Counted from the first letter of the stretch, positions 17,424 to 26,862 are shown. The stretch: DNA of 64,000 bases from Burkholderia arboris (GCF_902499125.1 NZ_CABVPX010000015.1:62001-126000), one strand, 5' to 3'. Made by a program: numbers and translations. The notes: a model not told the origin generated them from the letters alone.

Positions 17424-17923
17424 AGCCGCGCGGCTGCGCGCCGCAGGTGCTCGACCTGGCGTTGCCAGCGTGCGAGCACCGCCGCGCGCTCCCCTTCCAG
17501 CGTGAACGTGACGCCTGTCGCGAGGCGCGCATAGCCGACCCGCTGCGCATCGCCGTGCGCGATCGTCGCAGCGAATCCGGCCAGGCCGCCGAAGTCGCCT
17601 TCGAGCGGCATCATCTCCAGTTGCGCCTGAAAGAACGCGCCGTCCGCGACGAGCGTCAACGCGGCCGTGCGCCGTTGCGCGATCGCGCGCGCCGCCCGCG
17701 ACTGCGGCCATAGCGCGATCAGCAGCGTGCGCGCATCGCGCGCATAGATCTCGCCGACACCGAGCAGCGTCGTGCGCAACTGGCCGTCGTCGGTCGCGAC
17801 GATCAGCGATGCGGCAATGTCGGCATGACGCTCGAGCGCGGTGCCGTCGAACAGCGAAACGACGGCCGGCGGCCACGCGTCGAACGTCCATTGTTCGAGT
17901 GCGTGGCGATGGGTATCGGTCAT
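17417..17923 (-). CDS. Conserved hypothetical protein, possibly of a flavin-binding split-barrel type
   Basis: This is a 168-residue soluble protein. I do not recognise it firmly. The N-terminal part ([12 protein letters not shown], then [21 protein letters not shown]) alternates in a way that suggests a beta barrel, as in pyridoxamine-phosphate-oxidase-like proteins. The C-terminal third is helical and Arg-rich. There is no signal peptide or membrane helix. It runs convergent to rhlE, overlapping it by seven bases, and is followed upstream by the ferritin-like gene on the same strand, 70 bases away. Function is unknown. Confidence 0.65.
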   Translation of the reverse strand: MTDTHRHALEQWTFDAWPPAVVSLFDGTALERHADIAASLIVATDDGQLRTTLLGVGEIYARDARTLLIALWPQSRAARAIAQRRTAALTLVADGAFFQAQLEMMPLEGDFGGLAGFAATIAHGDAQRVGYARLATGVTFTLEGERAAVLARWQRQVEHLRRAAARLQ

Positions 17924-17993
17924 GATGGCGTGGCTCTGGTGCGGATCGGATGCGAAGGCACCAGCATACGCGCGGCAGGCCGCGCCGAGGCGA

Positions 17994-18821
17994 TCAGCGC
18001 AGGAAAACGTGCCGCGTGATCTTCGTGAGCGGATAGTGGACGCCCGGCTGGATCTTCGCGGGCAGGTCGAGCGGCTTGAGCAGCATCTTCACGCACATGT
18101 CGGCCGACAGGTTGCGCCGGACGAGCGAATTGATGCGCGCGGCACGCTCGCGGTTGTATTGATTGTCGCCGATGCGATCCGGGTAGCGGATCGCGAACAC
18201 GTGGCGCAGCGCGATCTCCGAATCCTCGTTCTTGATTTCCATCACGCGGCGCATCAGCGCGCCGAGCACCGCGAGCCGGCCGTTGCCTTCGACCTGGTTG
18301 TACTTCTTGAAGAACTTGAAGAAGTGCTTGTAGTGGCGCACTTCGTCGGTGCGGATGTTGTCGGTGATTTCCTTCAGCACCGGCTCGTCCGAGCACTCGT
18401 TGATCGCGCGATAGAGCGTGGCCGTGCCGGTCTCGACGACGCAGCGCGCGACCATCTCGAGTGCACGTGTCTTCTCGAACGCCTCGACCGAGCAGGTCTT
18501 CGAGTACTCGGCGAAGAAATTCGCGAAGGCGGTATCCCAGTCGAACTCGGGCCATACGTGCGCGATGTACGCCTTCAACGCGCGGCCGTGCTGCAATTCT
18601 TCGTGCTCCCATGCATTGTTGAGCCATGCGGAGACTTCCGGATCGTCATTGAAGAATGTGCTCAGATTGCTCGTGTAGAGATCCGAGCCGCTTTCGATGA
18701 ACGACGACGCGCACAGCAGCAGCAGCAGATCCTCGTTCGCGGCCGCACGCTGACGATCGATCCGGTTCAGGTCGATGTCCTCGATACGCCACGGCATCAC
18801 ATGCGTCGTTTTGGTGTCCAT
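17994..18821 (-). CDS. Ferritin-like di-iron protein
   Basis: This 275-residue helical protein carries paired Glu-x-x-His motifs on separate helices. These are E-H-E-E-L-Q-H-G around residue 74 and T-D-E-V-R-H-Y around residue 156, with acidic residues between them. That is the ligand pattern of ferritin-like di-iron enzymes. A short helix-rich C-terminal part follows (P-L-T-K-I-T-R-H-V-F-L-R). The start ATG 18821 is preceded by GGGAG. Relatives include oxidases, desaturase-like enzymes and iron carriers, so no reaction can be named. Context (hypothetical gene downstream, gamma-glutamyltransferase beyond) is not informative. Confidence 0.72.
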   Translation of the reverse strand: MDTKTTHVMPWRIEDIDLNRIDRQRAAANEDLLLLLCASSFIESGSDLYTSNLSTFFNDDPEVSAWLNNAWEHEELQHGRALKAYIAHVWPEFDWDTAFANFFAEYSKTCSVEAFEKTRALEMVARCVVETGTATLYRAINECSDEPVLKEITDNIRTDEVRHYKHFFKFFKKYNQVEGNGRLAVLGALMRRVMEIKNEDSEIALRHVFAIRYPDRIGDNQYNRERAARINSLVRRNLSADMCVKMLLKPLDLPAKIQPGVHYPLTKITRHVFLR

Positions 18822-19083
18822 GGTGGTGCGCTCCCAGTCGTCGCGCGGGGGCCGGCCCATGCCTTCGGCACAGGCGCCAGCCTTCCCGCAGGCGGCGTTT
18901 TACGTCGTTTATAGTGAATTGGTCCGGCCGAACCATCCAGGCATCTTAGCCGGACTTTGATGTTCGTGCTCCAGAGCACTGACCATACCGGACAAGCGCA
19001 GTTCCACAGCGTCTGTTGCCGTTCGTTAGACGAGTCCTTCAAACCGCTTGCGCACGTTCGATGGTATGGCCGCGCCAAACGAA

Positions 19084-19107
19084 ACGGGCGGCCATTCGGC
19101 CGCCCGT
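19084..19107 (-). terminator. Intrinsic terminator of the gamma-glutamyltransferase gene
   Basis: ACGGGCGGCC and GGCCGCCCGT form a perfect 10-base stem around a 4-base loop. On the minus strand TTTCGTTT follows. It lies 27 bases beyond the stop codon of the minus-strand gene. Confidence 0.75.
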
Positions 19108-19133
19108 CGAGCGCGCAAAACGGAAGCGATCCG

Positions 19134-20774
19134 TCAGAAACCGGCTGCCAGGCCGTCGCGCCGGCTGTCGCTCGCGGCCACGTAGCCGCGCTCGCGATCG
19201 TCGCGGTCGAGACGCCAGATGAACTGCCCCGAGCCGAAATCCATGTAAGGATCGTCGATCGACTTGATCGTATGACCGCGTGCGGCCAGCGCGTCGACGG
19301 TCGCGCGATTCATCGTGGATTCGACGTCGAGCGTGAAGTCGCGGTTGACCTTCCAGCGCGGCGCATCGCATGCGGCCTGCGGCTGCTGGCCGTAGCCGAG
19401 CATCCGCACGACGGTCTGCAGGTGGCCTTGCGGCTGCATGTCGCCGCCCATCACGCCGAAGCTCATCACGGCCTCGGTGCGGCCGTCGACTTCCTCGGTG
19501 ACGAACGCGGGGATGATCGTGTGGAACGGCCGCTTGCCGCCCGCGACGACGTTCGGCGAAGCCGGGTCCATCGAGAAGCCGTGCCCGCGGTTCTGCAGCG
19601 CGATGCCGGTGCCCGGCACGACGAGCCCCGAACCGAAGCCCATGTAGTTCGACTGGATGAAGCTCACCATCATCCCGCGCTCGTCGGCGGCCGACAGGTA
19701 GATCGTGCCGCCCGAATGCGGCCGGCCGGCGCCGAAGTGCGTCGCACGCGCGGGGTCGATCAGCTTCGCGCGCCCGGCGAGATACGCATCGTCGAGCATC
19801 TGCTCCGGCGTGACGTCCATCGCGCGCGGATCGGCGACGTAACGATAGACGTCCGCGAACGCGAGCTTCATCGCCTCGATCTGCAGATGCTGCGAGTCGA
19901 CCGAATCGAGCGGCCAATCGGTCACGCCCGCATGTTCGGCAATCCCCAGCGCGATCAGCGCGGCGATGCCCTGCCCGTTCGGCGGGATCTCGTGAATCGT
20001 GTGGCGGCCGAAGCGCTTGCCGATCGGCTCGACCCATTCCGGCCGGTACGCACGCAGGTCGGCTTCGGTCATCGCGCCGCCGCCTTCGCGCGAGAACGCC
20101 GCGATGCGCTCGGCGAGCGCGCCTTCGTAGAACGAACGGGCACCGTCCTTCGCGAGCGCGCGCAGCGTCCGTGCATGACCGGGCAGGCACATGCGTTCGC
20201 CGACGAGCGGCGCACGGCCGCGCGGCATGAAGGTGTCCGCGAAGCCCGGCAGGCCCTGCAGTTCGGGAACGGCCGCCGCCCACTTGTGCGCGACGATCGG
20301 CGGCACCGCATAGCCGCGCTCCGCGATCTCGATCGCCGGCTCGAGCAGGTCCGCGAACGGCAGCGAACCGAACTTCGCATGCAGCGCTTCCCAGCCCGCG
20401 ATCACGCCCGGCACGGTGACGGTGTCCCAGCCGCGCGTCGGCTTGTTCGCGAAGCCGCGCGCATCCTCGCCGTGGCGCTTGCGGAAGTAGTCGACGTTCC
20501 ACGCGGCCGGCGCGACCCCCGACGCATTCAGCCCGGACAGCCGCTCACCGTCCCACACGAGCGCGAACGCATCGCCGCCGAGCCCGCACGACACGGGCTC
20601 GACGACGGTGATCGCAGCCGCGGCGGCCAGCGCCGCGTCGACCGCATTGCCGCCCTTCCACAGCATCCGCAGCCCGGCCTGCGCGGCCAGCGGGTGCGAC
20701 GTCGACACGACGTTGCGCGCGAATACCGGAATGCGGGTCGTCGGATACGGGTTGTGCCAGTTGAAGCCAGTCAT
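19134..20774 (-). CDS. Gamma-glutamyltransferase family protein
   Basis: This 546-residue N-terminal-nucleophile hydrolase matures by self-cleavage. The likely cleavage residue is Thr357 in S-G-G-T-I-Y-L-S-A-A-D, and the flanking G-G-D/E and G-F-G-S-G-L-V-V-P motifs of the family are present. No signal peptide is seen (it begins MTGFNWHNPYP), so unlike E. coli Ggt it is probably cytoplasmic. Such forms often act on gamma-glutamylated amines, on glutathione conjugates or as acylases. The start ATG 20774 has GAGG eight bases ahead; a GTG nine bases earlier overlaps that site. It is divergent from the GlpR-type gene and stands alone. Confidence 0.87.
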   Translation of the reverse strand: MTGFNWHNPYPTTRIPVFARNVVSTSHPLAAQAGLRMLWKGGNAVDAALAAAAAITVVEPVSCGLGGDAFALVWDGERLSGLNASGVAPAAWNVDYFRKRHGEDARGFANKPTRGWDTVTVPGVIAGWEALHAKFGSLPFADLLEPAIEIAERGYAVPPIVAHKWAAAVPELQGLPGFADTFMPRGRAPLVGERMCLPGHARTLRALAKDGARSFYEGALAERIAAFSREGGGAMTEADLRAYRPEWVEPIGKRFGRHTIHEIPPNGQGIAALIALGIAEHAGVTDWPLDSVDSQHLQIEAMKLAFADVYRYVADPRAMDVTPEQMLDDAYLAGRAKLIDPARATHFGAGRPHSGGTIYLSAADERGMMVSFIQSNYMGFGSGLVVPGTGIALQNRGHGFSMDPASPNVVAGGKRPFHTIIPAFVTEEVDGRTEAVMSFGVMGGDMQPQGHLQTVVRMLGYGQQPQAACDAPRWKVNRDFTLDVESTMNRATVDALAARGHTIKSIDDPYMDFGSGQFIWRLDRDDRERGYVAASDSRRDGLAAGF

Positions 20775-20985
20775 CGATGCCACCTCGTCGAAAGCTGAAT
20801 GAACGCGCCCGCGCGCGCGGGCAATCCGCCATTGCAGCGCGATCGGTGGAATCGCACAAATTCATTTGTCACATGAATCCATGCGATTTCCGCATGAATC
20901 GAGCATCGCCGTGCGGGCCAGGCCGGCCGAACGGCGTTGCCGCCCTTACAATACCTGCTCCGTCTCACGACACGACCATCGAGCC

Positions 20986-21765
20986 ATGACCCGAGATCCC
21001 CGCCTCACCCTCAACGCGCGCCAGCAGGAATTGCTCGAATGGGTGCAGCGCGACGGCTTCGTGACCGTCGACGATCTCGCCGCGCACTTCGCGGTGACGC
21101 CGCAGACGATCCGCCGCGACGTGAACTGGCTCGCCGACCTGAACCTGCTGCGCCGCTACCACGGCGGCGCGAGCCTGCCGACCAGCTCGGAGAACGTGTC
21201 GTACACCGCGCGCCAGCGGATGTTCCACGACGAGAAACGGCGCATCGCGGCGCTCGCGGCGTCGCACATCCCCGACCAGGCATCGCTGTTCATCAACCTC
21301 GGCACGACGACCGAGGAAGTCGCGCGCGCGCTGAACCGCCATCACGGGCTGCACGTGATCACGAACAACCTGAACGTCGCGTCGATGATGAGCGGCTACC
21401 CCGACTGCGAGGTGCTGATCACGGGCGGCATCGTGCGGCCGTGGGACAAGGGGATCGTCGGCGAGCTCGCGATCGACTTCATCCGGCAGTTCAAGGTCGA
21501 CTACGCGATCATCGGCACGTCGGCGATCGAGGCCGACGGCACGCTGCGCGACTTCGACACGCGCGAGGTGCGCGTGGCCGAGGCGATCATGCAGCACGCG
21601 CGCACGGTCTACCTCGTGGCCGACCATTCGAAGGTCGGCCGCCCGGCGCTGGTGCGCCAGGGCCATCTGAGCCAGGTGCACGCGCTTTTCACCGACAAGC
21701 CGCTGCCGCCGGAGATGGCCGATACGGTGGCCGCCGCCGGCACCCAGGTGTACATCGCGGAATGA
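20986..21765 (+). CDS. glpR: DeoR-family repressor, GlpR (glycerol-3-phosphate regulon)
   Basis: This 259-residue repressor has an N-terminal winged helix (L-N-A-R-Q-Q-E-L-L-E-W-V, then F-A-V-T-P-Q-T-I-R-R-D-V-N-W-L) and a sugar-phosphate-sensing isomerase-like domain. That domain shows L-G-T-T-T-E-E-V-A, the V-I-T-N-N-L-N-V-A motif and G-G-I-V-R. The family binds sn-glycerol-3-phosphate and then releases DNA. The neighbourhood supports the call: glpD, glpK and glpF follow 1.1 kb downstream, and a good match to the E. coli GlpR operator lies in front of glpD. The start is ATG 20986, since it begins the conserved helix region; the frame is open upstream without signals. Confidence 0.9.
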   Translation: MTRDPRLTLNARQQELLEWVQRDGFVTVDDLAAHFAVTPQTIRRDVNWLADLNLLRRYHGGASLPTSSENVSYTARQRMFHDEKRRIAALAASHIPDQASLFINLGTTTEEVARALNRHHGLHVITNNLNVASMMSGYPDCEVLITGGIVRPWDKGIVGELAIDFIRQFKVDYAIIGTSAIEADGTLRDFDTREVRVAEAIMQHARTVYLVADHSKVGRPALVRQGHLSQVHALFTDKPLPPEMADTVAAAGTQVYIAE

Positions 21766-22067
21766 CGGCTGCGATGCTGCACCGCACCTGAAACTTCAAG
21801 TGAAATCAAGAAGTTGGCGCCGCGCGCGAACCGCTTGCGGTGCCCGCTCCTGTCAAACGGAAAATTAACGGGGCACGATTTGTCGTTGCCTGCGTGCTCG
21901 ACTAGACTCCAGTTCCCCGGCCCGTTCGCCCGATCCGCCTGTGCCAGGGCGAGTGCGAACCGCAGGGCCGGCGAATACAGCTTTCCCCCCAAGCCATACC
22001 CCGCGGGGTATCGCGCGTCGGCGTGTGCGCCGGCCGCGCGGGCAGTCCGATTGCCATGGAGAGAACG
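21766..22067. other. Gene-free stretch
   Basis: About 300 bases between glpR and the small downstream gene. No convincing coding region, hairpin terminator or repeat is visible. A promoter for the small gene must lie here; the AT-richer part around 21855-21910 is the likely place. Confidence 0.35.
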
Positions 22068-22265
22068 ATGCTGAGTCCGCATGAATTCGCCACGCTATTG
22101 CTTGTGAAGGACGCGCCTGATCAGCGCGACATGGATCGGGATGAACTGGACATCCTGCTCGAACAGCAGCTCGTTCGCCTGGAAGGGCTCGGTTCGGGGC
22201 GCAAATACTGCGTGACCGAGACCGGCGACGCCGCGCTGCGATCCATCAAGTACCGCTATTCGTGA
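22068..22265 (+). CDS. Small conserved hypothetical protein, winged-helix-like
   Basis: This 65-residue protein begins MLSPHEFATLLLVKDAP behind a clear GGAGAGAACG ribosome site. The pattern of a helical N-terminus, then L-L-E-Q-Q-L-V-R-L and Y-C-V-T-E-T-G-D-A-A-L resembles the recognition helix and wing of small MarR/PadR-like folds. It is too short for a full regulator. Codon use is normal for the region and a hairpin follows the stop, so it is probably a real single-gene unit. No function is known. Confidence 0.65.
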   Translation: MLSPHEFATLLLVKDAPDQRDMDRDELDILLEQQLVRLEGLGSGRKYCVTETGDAALRSIKYRYS

Positions 22266-22287
22266 AATTCCGCCGTTCCTGACCTGA

Positions 22288-22315
22288 CCGCGTAGCCGGA
22301 TCCCCGGCCACGCGG
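22288..22315. terminator. Hairpin between convergent genes
   Basis: CCGCGT-A-GCCGG and CCGGC-C-ACGCGG pair into an 11-base stem with one mismatch, around a 4-base loop. It lies between the small gene and the convergent lipoprotein gene. No T-run follows on either strand. Confidence 0.4.
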
Positions 22316-22353
22316 TCGCTTCCGCTTGTCCCGCCCGTTCTCCGCAGCCCGCT

Positions 22354-22722
22354 TCAACCGCCGCGCAGCGTCGGATCGACCGCCGCCCGCCAGCTGATGG
22401 CCTGTGCGCGCGCCCCGTTGAAATACGCGATCCAGCCGGCGCGCGCCGCCGCGTCAGGCGCCACATAGTGGGTCGAAAGTTCGTTTACGAACGCACAATA
22501 GTTCGCTTCGGTCAGCCCGCGATACCGTTTCGCCACATACGCGTCGTACAGCGTCGAGTAGACCGGCTGCGCGTCCGCGCCCCAGTCGCGCGCCGTGCCG
22601 CCGCACGATGTCTGCAGGTCGACGAACGACGGCGCCCGCCAGTTGCCGGTGAGCGGCGGCATGCCCGCGCTGCACCCCGCCAGAAAGACGGCGCACACGC
22701 CGGCCCACATCCCAATACGCAT
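22354..22722 (-). CDS. Small predicted lipoprotein
   Basis: This 122-residue exported protein has a lipobox V-F-L-A-G-C, with the acylated cysteine at residue 17. The start ATG 22722 follows a good GAGGTG. The mature part carries two further cysteines (T-S-C-G-G and N-Y-C-A-F) that may form a disulfide in the periplasm. The rest is Trp/Tyr-rich with no recognised domain. It is divergent from glpD, so the two share a promoter region. Whether GlpR also controls it is open. Function is unknown. Confidence 0.75.
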   Translation of the reverse strand: MRIGMWAGVCAVFLAGCSAGMPPLTGNWRAPSFVDLQTSCGGTARDWGADAQPVYSTLYDAYVAKRYRGLTEANYCAFVNELSTHYVAPDAAARAGWIAYFNGARAQAISWRAAVDPTLRGG

Positions 22723-22791
22723 GATTCACCTCGCGAAACGGTCGATTCCGCCAGTATCGTCCGGGATCGCGCCGGACGCTACTGGCCCCGC

Positions 22792-22853
22792 TTTTTCGAA
22801 CTTTACTTTTTCGATTTCGTTCGTTAAATTTCGAATTCGAACATTTCGTGTTC
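22792..22853. promoter_or_regulatory. GlpR operator region in front of glpD
   Basis: The segment 22826-22845 (AAATTTCGAATTCGAACATT) matches the E. coli GlpR operator consensus WATGTTCGWT-AWCGAACATW at 16 of 20 positions, including both conserved TTCG/CGAA halves. Further TTTTCGA-like half sites lie at about 22793-22800 and 22807-22815, and TTTCGT lies at 22816-22821 and 22844-22849. GlpR-type repressors bind such arrays cooperatively. The stretch is strikingly AT-rich for this genome. It lies 40 bases before the glpD start and so would overlap its promoter. Confidence 0.75.
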
Positions 22854-22884
22854 ACCCCATTTCAACAGACGATAAGGACAGCAG

Positions 22885-24408
22885 GTGACCCAACCGAATC
22901 GCTACGATCTGCTCGTCGTCGGCGGCGGCATCAACGGCGCGGGCATCGCGCGCGATGCGGCCGGCCGCGGCCTGTCGGTCATGCTCTGCGAGCAGGACGA
23001 CCTCGCGTCGCACACGTCGTCGTCCAGCACGAAGCTGATTCACGGCGGCCTGCGTTACCTCGAGTACAACGAGTTCGGGCTGGTGCGCAAGGCGCTGCAG
23101 GAGCGCGAGACACTGCTGCGCGCGGCACCGCACATCATGTGGCCGCTGCGCTTCGTTATGCCGCACATGCCGAACCTGCGTCCGGCCTGGCTGATCCGCA
23201 TCGGCCTGTTCCTCTACGATCACCTCGCGAAACGCGAACTGCTGCCCGGCTCGCGCGGCATCGACATGCGCCGCCATGCGGCCGGCGCACCGCTGATCGA
23301 TTCGATCAAGCGCGGCTTCGTGTATTCCGACGGCTGGGTCGACGACGCACGCCTCGTCGTGCTGAACGCGATGGATGCGAAGGAGCGCGGCGCCGAGATC
23401 CTGACGCGCACCAAGCTCGTCTCCGCCGAACGCCGCAGCGACGAATGGGAAGCGCGACTGCAGCACGCCGACGGTTCGATCCGCGTCGTGCATGCGCGCG
23501 CGATCGCGAACGCGGCCGGCCCGTGGGTCGGCGACGTGCTGCACGGCGCGCTCGGCCGCGGCGCGCAGCACAGCGTGCGGCTCGTGAAGGGTAGCCACAT
23601 CATCACGCGCCGCCTGTTCGATCACGATCACGCGTACATCTTCCAGAACCCGGACAAGCGGATCATCTTCGCGATTCCGTACGAACACGACTTCACGCTG
23701 ATCGGCACGACCGACGTCGAATACACGAACGATCCCGCGAAGGTCGCGATCGATCGCGACGAGACGCAGTACCTGTGCGATTCGATCAACCGCTACTTCA
23801 AGCGCAAGATCTCGCCGGCCGACGTGCACTGGACCTACTCGGGCGTGCGCCCGTTGCTCGAAGACGAGAACGCGACAAACGCGTCGGCCGTCACGCGCGA
23901 CTACCGCCTCGAGCTCGACGACGGTGCGGGCGCCCCGCTGCTGTCGGTGTTCGGCGGCAAGATCACGACGTTCCGCAAGCTCGCGGAAGAAGCCGGCGAC
24001 ATGCTGTGCCGCGCGCTCGGCCGCGACGCGAAAACCTGGACGGCCGGCGTCGCACTGCCGGGCGGCGACATCGCGAACGCAAAGTTCGACGTGTTCGCCA
24101 GCGCGTTCGCGAAACGCCATCCGTGGCTGCCCGCCGCGCTCGCCCGCCGCTATGCGCGTGCATACGGCACGCGCGCGGAGCGCGTGGTCGACGGCGCGAC
24201 GTCACTCGCCGATCTCGGCGCCGAAATCGCGCCGGGCATCCACGACGCCGAACTGCGCTACCTGCGCGACGCCGAATGGGCGACCTGCGCGCAGGACGTG
24301 CTGTGGCGCCGCTCGAAGCTCGGCCTGCACGTCACGCCGGGCACGCTGGACGCGGTGACGGCCGCGGTCGATGCGTGGTTCGCCGCCGCGCACGCGCCGC
24401 ACGCGTGA
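22885..24408 (+). CDS. glpD: Aerobic sn-glycerol-3-phosphate dehydrogenase
   Basis: This 507-residue, FAD-dependent, membrane-associated enzyme oxidises glycerol-3-phosphate to dihydroxyacetone phosphate and passes electrons to ubiquinone. The N-terminal dinucleotide-binding motif V-V-G-G-G-I-N-G-A-G-I-A-R-D-A-A-G-R-G is followed by the family signature H-T-S-S-S-S-T-K-L-I-H-G-G-L-R-Y-L-E. F-G-G-K-I-T-T-F-R-K-L-A-E appears in the cap, with the C-terminal DAO_C domain after it. The start is GTG 22885 with AAGGA upstream. It heads the glpD-glpK-glpF run and has a GlpR operator cluster at its promoter. Confidence 0.97.
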   Translation: MTQPNRYDLLVVGGGINGAGIARDAAGRGLSVMLCEQDDLASHTSSSSTKLIHGGLRYLEYNEFGLVRKALQERETLLRAAPHIMWPLRFVMPHMPNLRPAWLIRIGLFLYDHLAKRELLPGSRGIDMRRHAAGAPLIDSIKRGFVYSDGWVDDARLVVLNAMDAKERGAEILTRTKLVSAERRSDEWEARLQHADGSIRVVHARAIANAAGPWVGDVLHGALGRGAQHSVRLVKGSHIITRRLFDHDHAYIFQNPDKRIIFAIPYEHDFTLIGTTDVEYTNDPAKVAIDRDETQYLCDSINRYFKRKISPADVHWTYSGVRPLLEDENATNASAVTRDYRLELDDGAGAPLLSVFGGKITTFRKLAEEAGDMLCRALGRDAKTWTAGVALPGGDIANAKFDVFASAFAKRHPWLPAALARRYARAYGTRAERVVDGATSLADLGAEIAPGIHDAELRYLRDAEWATCAQDVLWRRSKLGLHVTPGTLDAVTAAVDAWFAAAHAPHA

Positions 24409-24513
24409 TCCGATTGCAGTTGCAGTTGTCTTACCGACGTTGATTCACCGACGCGCCGCCCACCATGCGGCGCGCATCACAACTACGCCAATTCACGGAT
24501 GGAGATGAGAGAC

Positions 24514-26016
24514 ATGCAGGATCAGTACATCCTCGCGCTTGACCAGGGCACCACGAGTTCCCGCGCGATGCTGTTCGACCGCCAGGGCAATATCGTATCG
24601 ATCGCCCAGAAGGAATTCGAACAGATCTACCCGCAACCCGGCTGGGTCGAGCACGACCCGCAGGAAATCTGGTCGACGCAAGCCGGCGTCGCCGCCGAAG
24701 CCGTCACGCGCACGGGCATGAACGGCACGTCGATCGCCGCGATCGGCATCACGAACCAGCGCGAGACGACCATCGTCTGGGATCGCGAAACGGGCCAGCC
24801 CGTCTACAACGCCATCGTCTGGCAGGACCGCCGCACGGCCGACTTCTGCGACTCGCTGAAAAAGCAGGGTCTCGAAGCGAAGGTGCGCGCGAAGACCGGC
24901 CTGCCGATCGACTCGTACTTCTCCGGAACCAAGATCCGCTGGATCCTCGACAACGTGCCGGGCGCACGCGAGAAGGCCAAGCAGGGCAAGCTCGCGTTCG
25001 GCACCGTCGACAGCTGGCTCGTGTGGAATTTCACGAAGCACGAACTGCACGTGACCGACGTGACGAACGCATCGCGCACGATGCTGTTCAACATCCACAC
25101 GCGCGAATGGGACAACGAGCTGCTCGAACTGCTCGACATCCCGCGCAGCATGCTGCCGGAAGTGAAGGCCTCGTCGGAAATCTACGGCCACACGAAGACC
25201 ACCGTGTTCGCGTCGAAGATCCCGCTCGCGGGTATCGCCGGCGACCAGCAGGCGGCACTGTTCGGCCAGATGTGCACGACCTCCGGCATGGTGAAGAACA
25301 CCTACGGCACCGGTTGCTTCCTGATGATGAACACCGGCGACAAGCCGATCGAGTCGAAGAACAACCTCGTCACGACGATCGCCTGGCAGATCGGCAACGA
25401 CGTGCAGTACGCGCTCGAAGGCAGCATCTTCATCGCGGGCGCGGTCGTGCAATGGCTGCGCGACGGCGTCGGCATCATCAAGACGGCCGCTGAAATCGAA
25501 GCGCTCGCCGCGAGCGTGCCGCACACCGACGGCGTCTACCTCGTGCCCGCGTTCGCCGGCCTTGGCGCACCGCACTGGAATGCGCGGGCACGCGGCTCGG
25601 TGTTCGGCGTCACGCGCGGCACGACCTCCGCGCACCTCGCCCGTGCGGCGCTCGATGCAATCGCGTACCAGTCGCTCGACGTGCTGGCCGCGATGGAAGC
25701 CGATTCGGGCATCAGCATCGGCGAGCTGCGGGTGGACGGCGGCGCGAGCGCGAACAACCTGCTGATGCAGTTCCAGGCCGACCTGCTCGGCGTCGACGCG
25801 GTGCGTCCGCAGATCACCGAGACGACCGCGCTCGGCGCGGCCTATCTCGCGGGCCTCGCGATCGGCTACTGGAAGAACCTCGACGAAGTGCGCGACCAGT
25901 GGCAGCTCGATCGCCGCTTCTCGCCGTCGATGCCGAAGGAGCAGGTCGAACGCTGCATGTCGGGCTGGCAGCGTGCGGTGCGCGCCGCGAAGGCCTGGGC
26001 CGACGACGCCCAGTAA
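24514..26016 (+). CDS. glpK: Glycerol kinase
   Basis: This 500-residue FGGY-family kinase phosphorylates glycerol to sn-glycerol-3-phosphate with ATP. Clear motifs are [11 protein letters not shown] at the N-terminus, W-V-E-H-D-P-x-[25 protein letters not shown] and [17 protein letters not shown] 24514 begins the conserved [12 protein letters not shown]; an in-frame ATG 15 bases earlier is less likely. It lies 105 bases after glpD and 81 before glpF, all on one strand. The order D-K-F differs from the F-K order of enteric bacteria. Confidence 0.97.
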   Translation: MQDQYILALDQGTTSSRAMLFDRQGNIVSIAQKEFEQIYPQPGWVEHDPQEIWSTQAGVAAEAVTRTGMNGTSIAAIGITNQRETTIVWDRETGQPVYNAIVWQDRRTADFCDSLKKQGLEAKVRAKTGLPIDSYFSGTKIRWILDNVPGAREKAKQGKLAFGTVDSWLVWNFTKHELHVTDVTNASRTMLFNIHTREWDNELLELLDIPRSMLPEVKASSEIYGHTKTTVFASKIPLAGIAGDQQAALFGQMCTTSGMVKNTYGTGCFLMMNTGDKPIESKNNLVTTIAWQIGNDVQYALEGSIFIAGAVVQWLRDGVGIIKTAAEIEALAASVPHTDGVYLVPAFAGLGAPHWNARARGSVFGVTRGTTSAHLARAALDAIAYQSLDVLAAMEADSGISIGELRVDGGASANNLLMQFQADLLGVDAVRPQITETTALGAAYLAGLAIGYWKNLDEVRDQWQLDRRFSPSMPKEQVERCMSGWQRAVRAAKAWADDAQ

Positions 26017-26097
26017 TCCCGACACTTCCCAACGAAATACAACAACACCGGCGGACCGCGCCACCCGCGAGTCCGCCGCGACATACGAGAGACAACC

Positions 26098-26814
26098 ATG
26101 TCACCTTATATTGCAGAATTCATCGGCACAGCGATCCTCGTGCTGCTCGGCAACGGCGCGGTCGCAAACGTGCTGCTTGCAAAGACCAAGGGCAAAGGCG
26201 CGGACCTGATCGTGATCGTGATGGGCTGGGCGATGGCCGTCTTCGTCGCCGTCTACGTGACCGCGTCGTTCAGCGGCGCGCACCTGAACCCGATCGTCAC
26301 GATCAGCCTCGCGCTCGCGGGCAAGTTCGCGTGGTCGAAAGTCGGCGGCTACATCCTCGCGCAGATGCTCGGCGGGATGGCGGGCGCGCTGCTCGTGTGG
26401 CTCGCCTATCGCCAGCACTTCGCGAAGGAAGCCGATGCCGACCTGAAGCTCGCGGTGTTCTGCACGGCGCCGGCGATCCGCAGCGTCACGCACAACGTGC
26501 TGACCGAAGCGATCTGCACGTTCGTGCTGATCCTCGGCGTGCTGTACCTCGCATCGCCGCAGGTCGGCCTCGGCGCACTCGACGCGCTGCCCGTCGGCCT
26601 GCTCGTGCTCGGCATCGGCATCTCGCTCGGCGGCCCGACCGGCTATGCGATGAGCCCCGCGCGCGACCTGTCGCCGCGCATCATGCACGCGCTGCTGCCG
26701 ATTCCCGGCAAGCGCGACAGCGACTGGCGCTATGCATGGGTGCCCGTCGTCGGCCCGCTGCTCGGCGGCGCCGCGGCCGCCGGCCTGTATCTGCACCTGC
26801 ACACCACGATCTGA
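26098..26814 (+). CDS. glpF: Glycerol facilitator, MIP/aquaglyceroporin family
   Basis: This 238-residue inner-membrane channel has six helices and two half-helices and allows glycerol to enter by facilitated diffusion. It begins MSPYIAEFIGTAILVLLGNG, the usual first helix. The two pore motifs are atypical: N-P-I (residues 64-66, in G-A-H-L-N-P-I-V-T) replaces the first NPA. S-P-A (186-188, followed by the selectivity-filter Arg189 and Asp190) replaces the second. The gene is downstream of glpK, so glycerol is the likely solute. The altered motifs may change rate or selectivity. Confidence 0.92.
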   Translation: MSPYIAEFIGTAILVLLGNGAVANVLLAKTKGKGADLIVIVMGWAMAVFVAVYVTASFSGAHLNPIVTISLALAGKFAWSKVGGYILAQMLGGMAGALLVWLAYRQHFAKEADADLKLAVFCTAPAIRSVTHNVLTEAICTFVLILGVLYLASPQVGLGALDALPVGLLVLGIGISLGGPTGYAMSPARDLSPRIMHALLPIPGKRDSDWRYAWVPVVGPLLGGAAAAGLYLHLHTTI

Positions 26815-26827
26815 TCGCGGTTTGAAC

Positions 26828-26862
26828 GAAGCGCGCGGCGTTCGGCGTCGCGCGCTTCATTT
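26828..26862. terminator. Hairpin at the end of the glp operon
   Basis: GAAGCGCGCG (26828-26837) and CGCGCGCTTC (26849-26858) form a perfect 10-base stem with an 11-base loop, followed by ATTT. It lies between glpF and the convergent ferredoxin reductase gene and may serve both. Confidence 0.6.
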
